Translations under genes and position numbers: made by a program
The notes under the pieces: generated by a model
Seen by the model: the letters and a program-made list of their open reading frames with translations, nothing else
Databases searched by the model: none
What the model was told of the DNA's origin: nothing
Assembly (NCBI RefSeq): GCF_015223355.1
Contig: NZ_JADFFK010000019.1
Location: forward strand, 62,001-126,000
Direction: 5' to 3'
Length of the DNA stretch: 64,000 nt
Origin: Salipiger mangrovisoli
GTDB taxonomy: Bacteria; Pseudomonadota; Alphaproteobacteria; Rhodobacterales; Rhodobacteraceae
Shown: in pieces, positions 18,012-29,059 of the stretch
Position numbering within the stretch: the first letter of the stretch is position 1
How the letters are laid out: each line of letters begins with the position of its first letter

Positions 18012-18544
18012 TCGGCGCTTTGAAAACCGCCCTGCGGCGTTTCGGCCGTGACGAAGACGGCTCGATGATCGTTCCCTTCGCGCTCTGGACACCGATGTTC
18101 GTCGGCCTGCTGATCGCCAGCGTCGAGGCAGGCACGGCAACCATGCGCCAGACCGCGCTGGACCGGGCGCTCGACCAGACCGTGCGCGAGGTGAAAATCG
18201 GCACCGGCACGCTCTATACCGCCGATCAGCTCAAGGAGATGATCTGCGCGCGGGCACCGATCCTGGGAAGCTGCGTCGACACGTTGCAGCTCGAGATGAT
18301 CGGCCTCGACATGCGCGATTGGGTGGCTCCCCCGGCCTCGACCGACTGCGTGGACACAAATCTCGCGGTGACGCCGATGCGGAACTTCGTGAACGGCGGC
18401 GCGCATGAGACCATGCTGCTGCGCGCCTGCTACAAGTATCGCCCGATCACGCCCGGCGGGATGCTCGCCGGGTCCATCGCCAAGGATGACCAGGGCTATA
18501 CCGCGCTGGTCGCCACCTCGGCCTTCGTCCACGAGCCGACGTGA
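18008..18544 (+). CDS. TadE-like pseudopilin family protein
   Basis: This 178-aa protein has the layout of TadE-like pilus proteins: a short charged N-terminus ending in RRFGRDEDGSMIVPFA, a membrane segment at about residues 20-42, and an exported C-terminal part with five or so cysteines. Its ATG overlaps the stop of the TadG-like gene as ATGA, implying translational coupling. Role is probably in surface pilus assembly or anchoring together with its two neighbours; direct evidence is absent. Confidence 0.75.
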   Translation: MIGALKTALRRFGRDEDGSMIVPFALWTPMFVGLLIASVEAGTATMRQTALDRALDQTVREVKIGTGTLYTADQLKEMICARAPILGSCVDTLQLEMIGLDMRDWVAPPASTDCVDTNLAVTPMRNFVNGGAHETMLLRACYKYRPITPGGMLAGSIAKDDQGYTALVATSAFVHEPT

Positions 18545-18555
18545 GGAGACGGGAC

Positions 18556-19299
18556 ATGACCAGAGACACTCTGACCAAACGCCTGTCCCGCTTCGCTCGG
18601 GACACCAAGGGCACCGTCACGCTCGAAGCGATGATCGTCATGCCCATCCTGCTGGTGATCTTCGCCGCCTGCTGGGTCTATTTCGACGTCTTCCGCGAAT
18701 ATTCGGTGAACCAGAAGGCCAATTACGTCATCGGCGACGCGCTCTCGCGAGAGACCGACGAGATCAACGACACCTATATCGACAACTCCTACAAGCTGCT
18801 CAAGCTGTTCACCCGAACCAGCGACGATCTCTATGACGAGGACGCTGCCGACAGCGGCTTCGTGGAGGGGGATGCCTACCCCACCGACCTGCGCATCACG
18901 GTGGTCAGCTACAAGGCGAAGAACGACAAGTATTCGGTCGAATGGTCGGTAGTTCGCGGCGACCCGGACCCGCTGACCGACAGCGATCTGACCAAGATGC
19001 GGCAGCGCTTGCCGCTGCTGGCCGATGCCGCCCAGGTGATCCTGGTGGAAACATGGGACGACTACTTCCCGCTGTTCCGGGTCGGGCTGAACGCCTTCCC
19101 GATCATCACCTACAGCTTCACGCAGCCGCGCTATGCGCCGCAGCTGCTCTATGCGTCGCGCAATGGCAACAACGGCTGGGGCAACGGCGACCAGGACGCG
19201 GCGGGCAACTCGCTGTGCAACAACAACGCCGAGAACGCGACGGACTGCGACAACTCCGACGGCACCTACAACAACGAGCCGAGCTGGGGCGACAGCTGA
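18556..19299 (+). CDS. TadE/G-like protein with Asn/Asp-rich tail
   Basis: This 247-aa protein has the TadE-like N-terminus RFARDTKGTVTLEAMIVMPI with a glutamate two residues into the hydrophobic segment (about 20-45), like prepilin-class membrane segments. The exported middle part is acidic. The last 45 residues are a low-complexity tail of Asn, Asp, Gly and Ser with two cysteines, ending NNEPSWGDS. GAGGAGA precedes the ATG at 18556, eleven bases after the previous stop. It closes the three-gene cluster and is followed by a strong terminator. Confidence 0.75.
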   Translation: MTRDTLTKRLSRFARDTKGTVTLEAMIVMPILLVIFAACWVYFDVFREYSVNQKANYVIGDALSRETDEINDTYIDNSYKLLKLFTRTSDDLYDEDAADSGFVEGDAYPTDLRITVVSYKAKNDKYSVEWSVVRGDPDPLTDSDLTKMRQRLPLLADAAQVILVETWDDYFPLFRVGLNAFPIITYSFTQPRYAPQLLYASRNGNNGWGNGDQDAAGNSLCNNNAENATDCDNSDGTYNNEPSWGDS

Positions 19300-19325
19300 T
19301 CCGGGCGCCGACCCGCGACAAAGAA

Positions 19326-19352
19326 AAAGGCCGCAGCGATGCTGCGGCCTTT
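19326..19352. terminator. Rho-independent terminator, bidirectional
   Basis: A perfect 12-bp stem (AAAGGCCGCAGC / GCTGCGGCCTTT) with a GAT loop lies between convergent genes. A run of As precedes it and Ts follow, so it can serve both strands. Confidence 0.9.
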
Positions 19353-19374
19353 CTGTTTTCCTGTGTCGTCCGGC

Positions 19375-19881
19375 TCACTCTTCGGTGGGGAGCTCTCCGT
19401 CGCGGCGCATGACCAGCACAGAGATGATATCGGCCATCGGCTTGGTGTCGCGCGCGGCAGTGACGCCGCCGACGGCGACGCGCCGTCCGGTGCGCCACCA
19501 CAGCCCCGGCTGCCAGGCGCGCTTGCCCGGCTCCCTCAGCGTCAGCGCAAAGCCGTTCGACGGCTTCAGCGCAAAGGCACCACGGTCCACCTTCACCACG
19601 TCCGCCATGCGCGCGATCACCGCGCCGGAACTGTCGGTCAGCGCCTCGTCGGTGAGCAGCAGCTCACGCTTGGTGGCGCGCCACATGATCTGGGCGACCC
19701 AGAGCGCCGCCACCCCCAGCACGATCAGGAACACCAGCCAGAGCAGGTTTGCCGGCGGCTGGGTGAGCGCCAGCCAGAGCAGCAGCAGACCGAGCCCTCC
19801 CAACGTGCCCACACCGATGACGCGGCGCGGCCCCGTCGCCGAGGCCCGCGCCAGAATCTTGTCGTCGATAGTCTTGTCCAT
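19375..19881 (-). CDS. Membrane protein of unknown function, PH-like C-terminus
   Basis: This 168-aa protein has two hydrophobic segments at about residues 22-40 and 44-66, then a soluble C-terminal part. The pattern RELLLTDEALTDSSGAVIARMADVVKVDRG resembles the beta-strand layout of bacterial PH-like domains, which is suggestive only. GGGGGAGG lies upstream of the ATG at 19881. It lies 21 bp after pheA on the same strand and may share its transcript. I do not recognise a named family. Confidence 0.7.
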   Translation of the reverse strand: MDKTIDDKILARASATGPRRVIGVGTLGGLGLLLLWLALTQPPANLLWLVFLIVLGVAALWVAQIMWRATKRELLLTDEALTDSSGAVIARMADVVKVDRGAFALKPSNGFALTLREPGKRAWQPGLWWRTGRRVAVGGVTAARDTKPMADIISVLVMRRDGELPTEE

Positions 19882-19902
19882 GGTTCCTCCCCCTGCCCCG
19901 GA

Positions 19903-20736
19903 TCAGTCGCGGCGCGGATCGCGCGGATAGACCCCGAGGATTTCCAGGTATTCGGTGAAATATTCGAGTTCCTCCAGCGCCCGCTTGACCGCCGGGTCCT
20001 CGGGGTGGCCCTCGATGTCGGCGTAGAACTGCGTTGCGGTGAAGGAGCCGCCGACCATGTAGCTTTCCAGCTTGGTCATGTTGACGCCGTTGGTGGCAAA
20101 ACCGCCCATCGCCTTGTAGAGCGCGGCGGGGATGTTGCGCACCTGGAACACGAAGGTGGTCATCATGCCGTGCTCGCCGCGGCGCTCGTGATTCGCCTCG
20201 GGCGACATGACGAGGAAGCGGGTGGTGTTGTTGCCCTGGTCCTCGATGTGCCGCGCCAGCACGTCGAGGCCGTAGATCTCGCCCGCCAGCTCCGAAGCGA
20301 GCGCGGCGATCTCGGGCTTGCCCATCTCGGCCACCTGCCGCGCCGAACCGGCGGTGTCGGCACCGGTCAGCCGGGCGATGCCGTGCTCGGCAAGGAACTT
20401 GCGGCACTGGCCCAGCAGCACGGTGTGGGTCATCGCCTTCTCGATCTTCTCGAGCGGCACGCCCGGCAGCGCGAGCAGGTTGATATGCACCCGGACGAAG
20501 GCCTCGCCGACGATGTTCAGACCCGAGTGCGGCAGCAGCGAGTGGATGTCCGCGACACGCCCGTAGGTCGAGTTCTCGACCGGCAGCATGGCAAGGTCGG
20601 CCTCGCCGCTGCGCACCGCTTCGATCGCGTCTTCAAAGGTGCGGCACGGCAGTGCCTCCATGTCCGGACGGGCGTCACGGCAGGCCTGGTGCGAATAGGC
20701 GCCAAGCTCTCCCTGGAAGGCAATGCGGTTGGTCAT
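19903..20736 (-). CDS. pheA: Prephenate dehydratase
   Basis: This 277-aa monofunctional enzyme converts prephenate to phenylpyruvate in phenylalanine synthesis. The start MTNRIAFQGELGAYSHQA, the LPVENSTYGRV motif and the catalytic TRF in NNTTRFLVMS are visible. A C-terminal ACT domain (about 195-270, TTFVFQVRNIPAALYKAM) should bind phenylalanine for feedback control. The ATG at 20736 was preferred to a GTG nine codons upstream because the family starts here. There is no fused chorismate mutase. Confidence 0.95.
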   Translation of the reverse strand: MTNRIAFQGELGAYSHQACRDARPDMEALPCRTFEDAIEAVRSGEADLAMLPVENSTYGRVADIHSLLPHSGLNIVGEAFVRVHINLLALPGVPLEKIEKAMTHTVLLGQCRKFLAEHGIARLTGADTAGSARQVAEMGKPEIAALASELAGEIYGLDVLARHIEDQGNNTTRFLVMSPEANHERRGEHGMMTTFVFQVRNIPAALYKAMGGFATNGVNMTKLESYMVGGSFTATQFYADIEGHPEDPAVKRALEELEYFTEYLEILGVYPRDPRRD

Positions 20737-20880
20737 GTCAGTCTCGCGTCGTTTTGGAAACACTTGCAGCTTGTGGGCATTTGGTCGCGGCTAGTATACC
20801 TTGCCAGAGGCCAAGGGAAGCCGTAGACCACTGAACGACGGTTATCTTTCGACGCCCGACCTGGGGAGGACACGCGACAC

Positions 20881-21390
20881 ATGTTTGATACCATGACCTT
20901 GACCAAAGTGGTGGGCGGCGTCTGCGGCGCCTTCCTGATCTACCTTCTGGGCAGCTGGGTCGGCGAAAGCCTGTACCATGTCGGCGGCAGCCACGGCGAG
21001 GAAACCGCTTCCTACGTGATCGAGGTCGCGGACAATGGTGGCGGCGGCGAGGAGCAGACGGTGGACTTCGCGACGCTGATGGCGTCGGCCGATGCGGGCC
21101 AGGGCGAGAAGGTCTTCGGCAAGTGCCGCGCCTGCCACAAGGTGGACGGCACCAACGCCACCGGGCCGCATCTCGACGGCGTCGTGGGGCGCAACATCGA
21201 CTCCGTGGACGGCTTCAGCTACTCCGGCGCGCTCGAGCAGGTCGGCGAGGTCTGGACCCCGGAGAACCTGTTCCATTTCCTCGAGAACCCCAAGGGCGCG
21301 GCACCTGGCACCGCGATGTCCTTCGCCGGCCTGAAGAAGCCCGAGGACCGCGTGAACCTGATCGCCTACCTCGACTCGCTTGGCGGCTGA
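20881..21390 (+). CDS. cycM: Membrane-anchored cytochrome c (CycM / cytochrome cy type)
   Basis: This 169-aa protein keeps an uncleaved N-terminal membrane anchor (about residues 10-30), an acidic and glycine-rich linker, and a class I cytochrome c domain. The haem-binding CRACH has Cys82, Cys85 and His86, and the methionine ligand is in GTAMSFAGL. Such cytochromes carry electrons from the bc1 complex to terminal oxidases at the periplasmic face of the membrane. GGGGAGGA precedes the ATG. It is divergent from pheA and followed by a terminator; it could feed the cbb3 oxidase encoded at 32-35 kb. Confidence 0.93.
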   Translation: MFDTMTLTKVVGGVCGAFLIYLLGSWVGESLYHVGGSHGEETASYVIEVADNGGGGEEQTVDFATLMASADAGQGEKVFGKCRACHKVDGTNATGPHLDGVVGRNIDSVDGFSYSGALEQVGEVWTPENLFHFLENPKGAAPGTAMSFAGLKKPEDRVNLIAYLDSLGG

Positions 21391-21428
21391 TCGCCGGCGC
21401 CCCCGGATCACCCCGGCAGCATGTTTAC

Positions 21429-21457
21429 AAAGGCCACGGCTCCGCGCCGTGGCCTTT
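21429..21457 (+). terminator. Rho-independent terminator after cycM
   Basis: AAAGGCCACGGC pairs with GCCGTGGCCTTT across a five-base loop, followed by TTCC. It lies 39 bp past the cycM stop. Confidence 0.9.
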
Positions 21458-21466
21458 TCCATTGGG

Positions 21467-21540
21467 CTGGGGGCAGATGGGGGCTCCGCCCAAGGGCCGC
21501 TGCGCGGCCTCCCCCGGGATATTTGGACCTAGAAGAAAGC
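21467..21540. repeat. GC hairpin repeat, copy C
   Basis: GGGGGCTCCGCCC-type hairpin sequence is followed by CTCCCCCGGGATATTTGGACC and the purine tail TAGAAGAAAGC. Along with the cycM terminator it fills much of the 314-bp gap before the peptide transporter; the rest (21541-21704) should hold that operon's promoter. Confidence 0.7.
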
Positions 21541-21704
21541 CGGGCCGCACGGCAGGCGGGGCAGCCTACCCGCGCAGGCGCCCTCGCGCCGAAATCGCGG
21601 GCGCTCACGCAATCTCCAGCAAGTTCGGCTTGAATGTCGTCGCGGCGGGACCTTAGCTTACATCAAACGGCAGAGCACAGGCCGACAACCAGAGGGGAGA
21701 CCAC

Positions 21705-23684
21705 ATGATCCGGACGACGCGCCCTGCCGCGGCCGCCATTCGCAGCCTCGATCCGATTTGCTTCCGCCCTCTTCTCGGCGCGCTGACCGCGCTTGGGATC
21801 GCCCTCGCCGCCCAGGCCGGATGGGCGCAGGAGGCCAGCCCTGCCGCTGCCGATACGGCAGAGGCATCCGCCGAGGCAAGTGATCAGGAGATCATCACCT
21901 CGCACGGTTACTCCTATTTCGGAGAGCTCGACTATCCGGCGGATTTCGACCACTTCAGCTTCGCCAATCCCGATGCACCCAAGGGTGGAGAGATCGTTCT
22001 GGGGGCCTCGGGCACCTTCGACAGCATGAATCCCTATTCGCGCAAGGGCCGCGCCGGGGCGCTGACCACGCTGCAATACGACAGCCTGATCGAGAGCACC
22101 GAGGATTCCGTCGGCCAGTACTACGGCATCCTTGCAGACACCCTCGAATATCCCGAGGACAAGTCTTGGGTGATCTTCCACATCCGGCCCGAGGCCAAGT
22201 TCTGGGACGGCACACCGGTCACCGCCGAGGACGTGGTGTTCTCGCACAAGCTTTTCGTCACGCAGGGCCTGCCCTCCTATGCCGCCGCCGTCGGCGAGAT
22301 GGTGACGGGCGCCGAGGCGCTGGACGAGCACCGCGTGAAGTTCACCTTCAACACCGAGTTGACCAAGCGCTCGCGCATCGAGACCGTCGGATCGACCCCG
22401 GTGTTCAAGAAGGCCTGGTTCGACGAGGACCCTGAAAAGCGCCGCCTCGACGAGCCGCGCATGGAGGTCGCCGTTGGCTCGGGCCCCTACAAGCTCGACA
22501 GCTACGAGGTGAACCGCCGCATCGTCTACAAGCTGCGCGACGACTACTGGGGCCGCGACATTCCGTTCAACAAGGGCCGCCACAACTACGGCACCATCCG
22601 CGTCGAGTATTTCTCCGACCAGACGGCGTCCTTCGAGGCGTTCAAGGCGGGCGAATATACCTTCCGTGTCGAAAGCGATCCCAAGCTCTGGGCCACCTCC
22701 TACGACTTCCCGCGCATCCAGCAGGGCACGGTGAAGAAGGAAGAGATCGCCGACGGCAGCCCTCCCAACCCCACCGGCTTCGTGTTCAATCTTGCCAAGC
22801 CGCAGCTCAAGGACAAGCGCGTGCGCGAGGCCATCGCCCAGGCCTTCAACTTCGAATGGAGCAACGAGAGCCTGCGCTACGGGCTCTACAGCCCACGCAG
22901 CTCGTTCGTCGAGGGGACGCCGATCGAGGCGAAGGGCCTGCCCGAGGGCGCCGAGCTGGACTTCCTGAAATCGCTGGGCGACGCGGTGCCCGAGGATCTC
23001 TACACGACCGACGTCTGGACCATGCACCAGAGCGACCCCGAGGAGCTGATCAGCCGGAGCACGCGCCGCTCGGCAACCAAGCTGTTGCAGGATGCCGGCT
23101 GGAACGTGGGTGACGACGGGCTGGCGCGCAACGACGCCGGCGAGACGCTGAAGCTGCACATGATCATCCCCAGCAACATCGAGGCGAGCGTCGAGTCGAT
23201 GCACGAGACCTACGTGCAGAACCTGCGCGCCATCGGCGTCGATGCCAGCTACGAGAAGGTCGATCCCTCGCAGTTCACCCTGCGCCAGCGCGAGCGCGAC
23301 TACGACATGATCTATTCGAGCCGCTACGGCGCCTTCCTGTCGACCGGTGGCGGGCTCAGCCAGATGTACGGCTCGCGCGAGGCGGAATTCTCGCTGTTCA
23401 ACCCCGCGGGGCTGGCCAGCCCGCTGGTCGATGCGATCATCGCCGCCAGCTTCGAGGCCACCAGCCAGGCGGAAACCGACGTGGCGCTGATGGCGCTCGA
23501 CCGCGCACTGCGCTACGAGTTCTTCATCGTCCCCGACGGTTACATCGCGAATTACTGGGTCGCTTACTACGACATGTACGAACACCCCGAGACCATCCCG
23601 CCCTACGATCTGGGCTACCTCAGCCTGTGGTGGGTGAACCCCGACAAGCAGAAGGCCCTCAAAGAGGCCGGCGTGCTGAAATAA
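21705..23684 (+). CDS. yejA: Peptide ABC transporter substrate-binding protein (YejA type)
   Basis: This 659-aa family-5 solute-binding protein has a long N-terminal region with a signal peptide ending near AQAGWAQE (residue 42). The [26 protein letters not shown] motif start and the [16 protein letters not shown] block are typical of the YejA/microcin C-type subgroup of oligopeptide binders. GAGGGGAG precedes the ATG. It is the first gene of a complete yejABEF-type operon, with one base between its stop and the next start. Ligand is probably a peptide; the exact one is unknown. Confidence 0.92.
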   Translation: MIRTTRPAAAAIRSLDPICFRPLLGALTALGIALAAQAGWAQEASPAAADTAEASAEASDQEIITSHGYSYFGELDYPADFDHFSFANPDAPKGGEIVLGASGTFDSMNPYSRKGRAGALTTLQYDSLIESTEDSVGQYYGILADTLEYPEDKSWVIFHIRPEAKFWDGTPVTAEDVVFSHKLFVTQGLPSYAAAVGEMVTGAEALDEHRVKFTFNTELTKRSRIETVGSTPVFKKAWFDEDPEKRRLDEPRMEVAVGSGPYKLDSYEVNRRIVYKLRDDYWGRDIPFNKGRHNYGTIRVEYFSDQTASFEAFKAGEYTFRVESDPKLWATSYDFPRIQQGTVKKEEIADGSPPNPTGFVFNLAKPQLKDKRVREAIAQAFNFEWSNESLRYGLYSPRSSFVEGTPIEAKGLPEGAELDFLKSLGDAVPEDLYTTDVWTMHQSDPEELISRSTRRSATKLLQDAGWNVGDDGLARNDAGETLKLHMIIPSNIEASVESMHETYVQNLRAIGVDASYEKVDPSQFTLRQRERDYDMIYSSRYGAFLSTGGGLSQMYGSREAEFSLFNPAGLASPLVDAIIAASFEATSQAETDVALMALDRALRYEFFIVPDGYIANYWVAYYDMYEHPETIPPYDLGYLSLWWVNPDKQKALKEAGVLK

Positions 23685-23685
23685 T

Positions 23686-24798
23686 ATGGGCGCCTATATT
23701 CTCCGCAGACTGCTGCTCATCATCCCCACGTTGCTGGGGATCATGATCATCAACTTCGCGCTGGTGCAATTCGTGCCCGGCGGTCCCATCGAACAGATCA
23801 TTGCCCAGATCGAGGGCCAGGGCGACGTTTTCGGCGGCTTCTCCGGCGGCGGCGGCAATGCCCCCGGTGCCGGAATGGACACCGTCGGCGCCGGGATGGG
23901 CGGCGGCGGCAACGAGAAATACGTCGGCGCCCGCGGCCTGCCGCCCGAGTTCATCGAGAGCCTCGAGAAGGAGTTCGGCTTCGACAAGCCGCCCCTCGAG
24001 CGCTTCTTCGGGATGATGTGGAACTACATGCGGCTCGACTTCGGCGAGAGCTACTTCCGCTCGATCTCGGTGATCGACCTGGTGCTCGAGAAGATGCCGG
24101 TGTCGATCTCGCTCGGCCTGTGGTCGACGATCATCGCCTATATCGTCTCGATCCCCCTCGGGATCCGCAAGGCGGTGAAGGACGGCTCGTCCTTCGACAC
24201 CTGGACCTCTGGCGTGATCATCGTCGCCTATGCCATCCCCGGCTTCCTCTTTGCGATCCTGCTGCTGGTGCTCTTCGCGGGCGGCTCGTTCTGGCAGATC
24301 TTCCCGCTGCGCGGGCTGACCTCCGACAACTGGGAGGCGCTGAGTTGGCCGATGCGGATCATCGACTACTTCTGGCACATCGCGCTGCCGGTGATCGCCT
24401 CGACCATCTCGGCATTCGCCACGCTGACGCTGCTGACGAAGAACTCCTTCCTCGACGAGATCAAGAAGCACTACGTGATGACCGCCCGCGCCAAGGGGCT
24501 GAGCGAGAGCAAGGTCCTCTACGGCCACGTCTTCCGCAACGCCATGCTGATCGTCATCGCCGGCTTCCCGGCGGTGTTCATCGGCGTCTTCTTCTCGGGC
24601 AGCCTGATCATCGAGACGATCTTCTCGCTCGACGGGCTCGGGCGCCTCGGCTTCGAGGCGGCGGTGGCGCGCGACTACCCGGTGATCTTCGGCACGCTCT
24701 TCATCTTCGGCCTCATCGGCCTCGTCGTCGGGATCATCTCGGACATGATGTACGTTCTGGTCGATCCGCGCATCGACTTCGAGAAGCGGGAGGGCTGA
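23686..24798 (+). CDS. yejB: Peptide ABC transporter permease (YejB type)
   Basis: This 370-aa inner-membrane permease has an N-terminal membrane segment, a long periplasmic insertion and five more segments. The insertion (about residues 45-85) is glycine-rich and ends [10 protein letters not shown], as in YejB relatives. The EAA loop is in [25 protein letters not shown], which contacts the ATPase. It starts one base after yejA stops and is followed by yejE after one base, so the operon is tightly coupled. Confidence 0.93.
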   Translation: MGAYILRRLLLIIPTLLGIMIINFALVQFVPGGPIEQIIAQIEGQGDVFGGFSGGGGNAPGAGMDTVGAGMGGGGNEKYVGARGLPPEFIESLEKEFGFDKPPLERFFGMMWNYMRLDFGESYFRSISVIDLVLEKMPVSISLGLWSTIIAYIVSIPLGIRKAVKDGSSFDTWTSGVIIVAYAIPGFLFAILLLVLFAGGSFWQIFPLRGLTSDNWEALSWPMRIIDYFWHIALPVIASTISAFATLTLLTKNSFLDEIKKHYVMTARAKGLSESKVLYGHVFRNAMLIVIAGFPAVFIGVFFSGSLIIETIFSLDGLGRLGFEAAVARDYPVIFGTLFIFGLIGLVVGIISDMMYVLVDPRIDFEKREG

Positions 24799-24799
24799 G

Positions 24800-26001
24800 A
24801 TGAGCTACGAGCCCGATCCCCGCTTCGACGACTCCGCGCCGCTGCGCCCGCAGCCCGAGCCCGGAATTCCCGTCGTCCCGCAGCCGAAACCCGGTCGCTT
24901 CGCGCTTTCGCCGCTGAACCAGCGGCGCTGGCGCAACTTCAAGCGCAACCGCCGCGCCTTCTGGTCGCTGTGGCTCTTCCTGCTGCTCTTCGGCCTGTCG
25001 CTGTTTGCCGAGTTCCTCGCCAACGACAAGCCGATCCTCGTCAGCTATCGCGGCGAGCTGAAGATGCCGATCTTCAACTTCTACCCCGAGACGGCCTTTG
25101 GCGGCGACTTCCGTACAGAGGCCGCCTACCGCGATCCCGAGGTGCAATGCCTGATCCGCACCGGCGGACTGGAGGAGTGTTTCGACGACCCCGAGGGGCT
25201 GATCGAGACGGTGGACGCGGGCGGCACACCCGAGGGCGACTTCGCCAAGGGTTGGACCATCTGGCCGCCCATTCCCTACAGCTTCAACACCCCCGTCGAC
25301 CGCCCCGGCGCGGCCCCCCTGCCCCCGAACGGGCAGAACCTTCTGGGCACCGATGATACCAAGCGCGACGTGCTGGCACGGGTGATCTACGGCTTCCGCC
25401 TGTCGATCCTCTTCACGCTGGTGGTCACCGTGGTCTCGTCCATCGTCGGCGTGGTCGCGGGCGCGCTTCAGGGCTTCTTCGGCGGCTGGCTCGACCTGAT
25501 CTTCCAGCGGTTGATCGAGATATGGTCGGCGACGCCCTCGCTCTACGTGATCATCATCCTCTTCGCGATCCTCGGCCGAAGTTTCTGGTTGCTGGTCTTC
25601 CTGACCGTGCTCTTCGGCTGGACCGCGCTTGTGGGCGTGGTGCGCGCCGAGTTCCTGCGCGCCCGCAACCTCGAATACGTGCGCGCCGCCAAGGCGCTCG
25701 GGGTCAGCAACTGGACCATCATGTTCCGCCACATGCTGCCCAACGCCATGGTGGCGACGCTGACCATGCTGCCGTTCATCGTCACCGGCACGATCAGCAC
25801 CCTCGCGGGGCTCGACTTCCTCGGCTTCGGCCTGCCCTCCTCGGCGCCCTCGCTGGGCGAGCTGACGCTGCAGGCCAAGCAGAACCTGCAGGCACCGTGG
25901 CTGGCCTTCACCGCCTTCACCGTCTTTGCCCTGATGCTCTCGCTGCTGGTCTTCATCTTCGAAGGCGTGCGCGACGCGTTTGACCCCAGAAAGACCTTCT
26001 C

Positions 26002-26005
<4 letters not shown>
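24800..26005 (+). CDS. yejE: Peptide ABC transporter permease (YejE type)
   Basis: This 401-aa permease pairs with YejB. A proline-rich cytoplasmic N-terminus precedes the motif LNQRRWRNFKRNRRAFWSL and the first membrane segment (about 50-72), then a large periplasmic loop, then DPP/OppC-type segments. The EAA loop is visible in YVRAAKALGVSNWTIMFRHMLPNA. The stop overlaps the ATG of the ATPase gene (ATGA). Confidence 0.93.
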
Positions 26006-27597
<1,592 letters not shown>

Positions 27598-27639
27598 GTC
27601 CCCGCAGCCAATGCTGGCCGGGGGTTGCCCCGGCCGGCC

Positions 27640-28995
27640 TCAGATCGCCGAGCTGTGCCCGGCTTTCGACAGGTCGTAGGCGTCGAAGGCGCGCGCCACG
27701 ATGCGGGTCAGGGGCCGCGCCTCCACCGGCACGAAAAGCCCGTCCTCGGTGATCTCCAGAAGCCCCTCGAAACGCTCGTTGGCGGCGCGGTACATCGCCG
27801 CCAGTTCGGCCTCGCGCGCGCCGAAGTCGCGCAGCAGTTCCTCCGAGCGGATGCGGAAGTCGCACATCAGCATCTCGATCATCCGCGAGCGCAGCTTGTC
27901 CTCGCCCCGGAAGCTATGCCCGCGCGCGGTAGAGAAGCGGCCCTCGCGGATCGCCGCCACATGCGCCGAGGTCGCCGGCGCGTTCTGCGCGAAGCCCTGC
28001 GGGAAGCGCGAGATCGACGAGGCCCCCACCCCGATCAGCACGTCCGACGTATCATCGGTGTAGCCTTGGAAGTTCCGCCGCAACTTGCCCGTCTTCTGGG
28101 CGATGGCCAGCCCGTCGTCCGGGACGGCGAAATGGTCGATGCCGATCTCTGCATAGCCATCCCAGGTGAAGAGCTGCCGCGCCGTCTCGAACAGGTCCAG
28201 CCGCTCATCCGGCGTGGGCAGGGCATCCGAGGGGATCATCTGCTGGCGCTTGGCCATCCAGGGCACATGCGCATAGCCGTAGAGCGCCACCCGGTCGGGG
28301 CCAAGCGACAGCAGCTTCTGCACCGACTCGGTGATCTTCGCCTTCGACTGATGCGGCAGCCCGTAGAGGATGTCGGCATTGAGGCTCCCGATGCCGCGGG
28401 CGCGGATCATCTCGATCGCCTTGCGGGTGACCTCGTAGCTCTGTTCTCTGCCGATGGTCTTCTGGATCTCCGGGTTGAAATCCTGCACCCCGATCGAGGC
28501 GCGATTCATGCCGCCGGCCGCCAGAACGTCAAGTCGTTCTCCGTCGATCTCATTTGGGTCGATCTCGACCGAGAACTCCGCGTGCGGTGCGAAATCCGCC
28601 ACCTCGGCCACCTTGTCGATCAGCGCCTTCATCAGGTCCGGCGACAGCAGAGTCGGCGTTCCCCCGCCCCAATGCAGGCGCGATAGTTTCACCCCGCGCG
28701 GCAGGTGCCGCTTCAGCAGCTCAAGCTCTGCCTTCAGCGTCTCGACATAGCTTTCCACCGGCCCAAGCGTCGCGGTGCCCTGGGTGCGGCAGGCGCAGAA
28801 CCAGCAAAGCCTGCGACAGAAAGGCACGTGCAGGTAGAGCGAGACCGTGCCATTTTCGGGCACCGCTTCGATCCACTGCGCGAAGTCACCCGGCGTCACG
28901 CCACCCGAGAAATGCGGTGCCGTCGGATAGCTCGTGTAGCGGGGAACCTTCGCGTCGAAGAGGCCGAGTCGGGAGAGTTGTGTTCGCGTAATCAT
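27640..28995 (-). CDS. hemN: Oxygen-independent coproporphyrinogen III dehydrogenase
   Basis: This 451-aa radical SAM enzyme makes protoporphyrinogen IX without oxygen, needed for haem under low oxygen. The iron-sulfur cluster motif CxxxCxxC is seen in HVPFCRRLCWFCACR near residue 60, followed by HWGGGTPTLL and GVQDFNPEIQ, as in true HemN and not HemW. The length matches. The ATG at 28995 lacks a strong ribosome site. It diverges from fnrL across an FNR-type box, so activation by FnrL under low oxygen is likely. Confidence 0.95.
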   Translation of the reverse strand: MITRTQLSRLGLFDAKVPRYTSYPTAPHFSGGVTPGDFAQWIEAVPENGTVSLYLHVPFCRRLCWFCACRTQGTATLGPVESYVETLKAELELLKRHLPRGVKLSRLHWGGGTPTLLSPDLMKALIDKVAEVADFAPHAEFSVEIDPNEIDGERLDVLAAGGMNRASIGVQDFNPEIQKTIGREQSYEVTRKAIEMIRARGIGSLNADILYGLPHQSKAKITESVQKLLSLGPDRVALYGYAHVPWMAKRQQMIPSDALPTPDERLDLFETARQLFTWDGYAEIGIDHFAVPDDGLAIAQKTGKLRRNFQGYTDDTSDVLIGVGASSISRFPQGFAQNAPATSAHVAAIREGRFSTARGHSFRGEDKLRSRMIEMLMCDFRIRSEELLRDFGAREAELAAMYRAANERFEGLLEITEDGLFVPVEARPLTRIVARAFDAYDLSKAGHSSAI

Positions 28996-29031
28996 GCGCG
29001 TAGGCTTACGCAAAATTTTCTCGGCAAGACT

Positions 29032-29045
29032 TTGACGCAGATCAA
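29032..29045. promoter_or_regulatory. FNR-type box between hemN and fnrL
   Basis: TTGACGCAGATCAA matches the FNR consensus TTGAT-N4-ATCAA with one mismatch. It lies 36 bp before hemN and 14 bp before fnrL. The closeness to fnrL suggests that binding would repress fnrL and activate hemN. Confidence 0.8.
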
Positions 29046-29059
29046 GATTTGGACATGGA

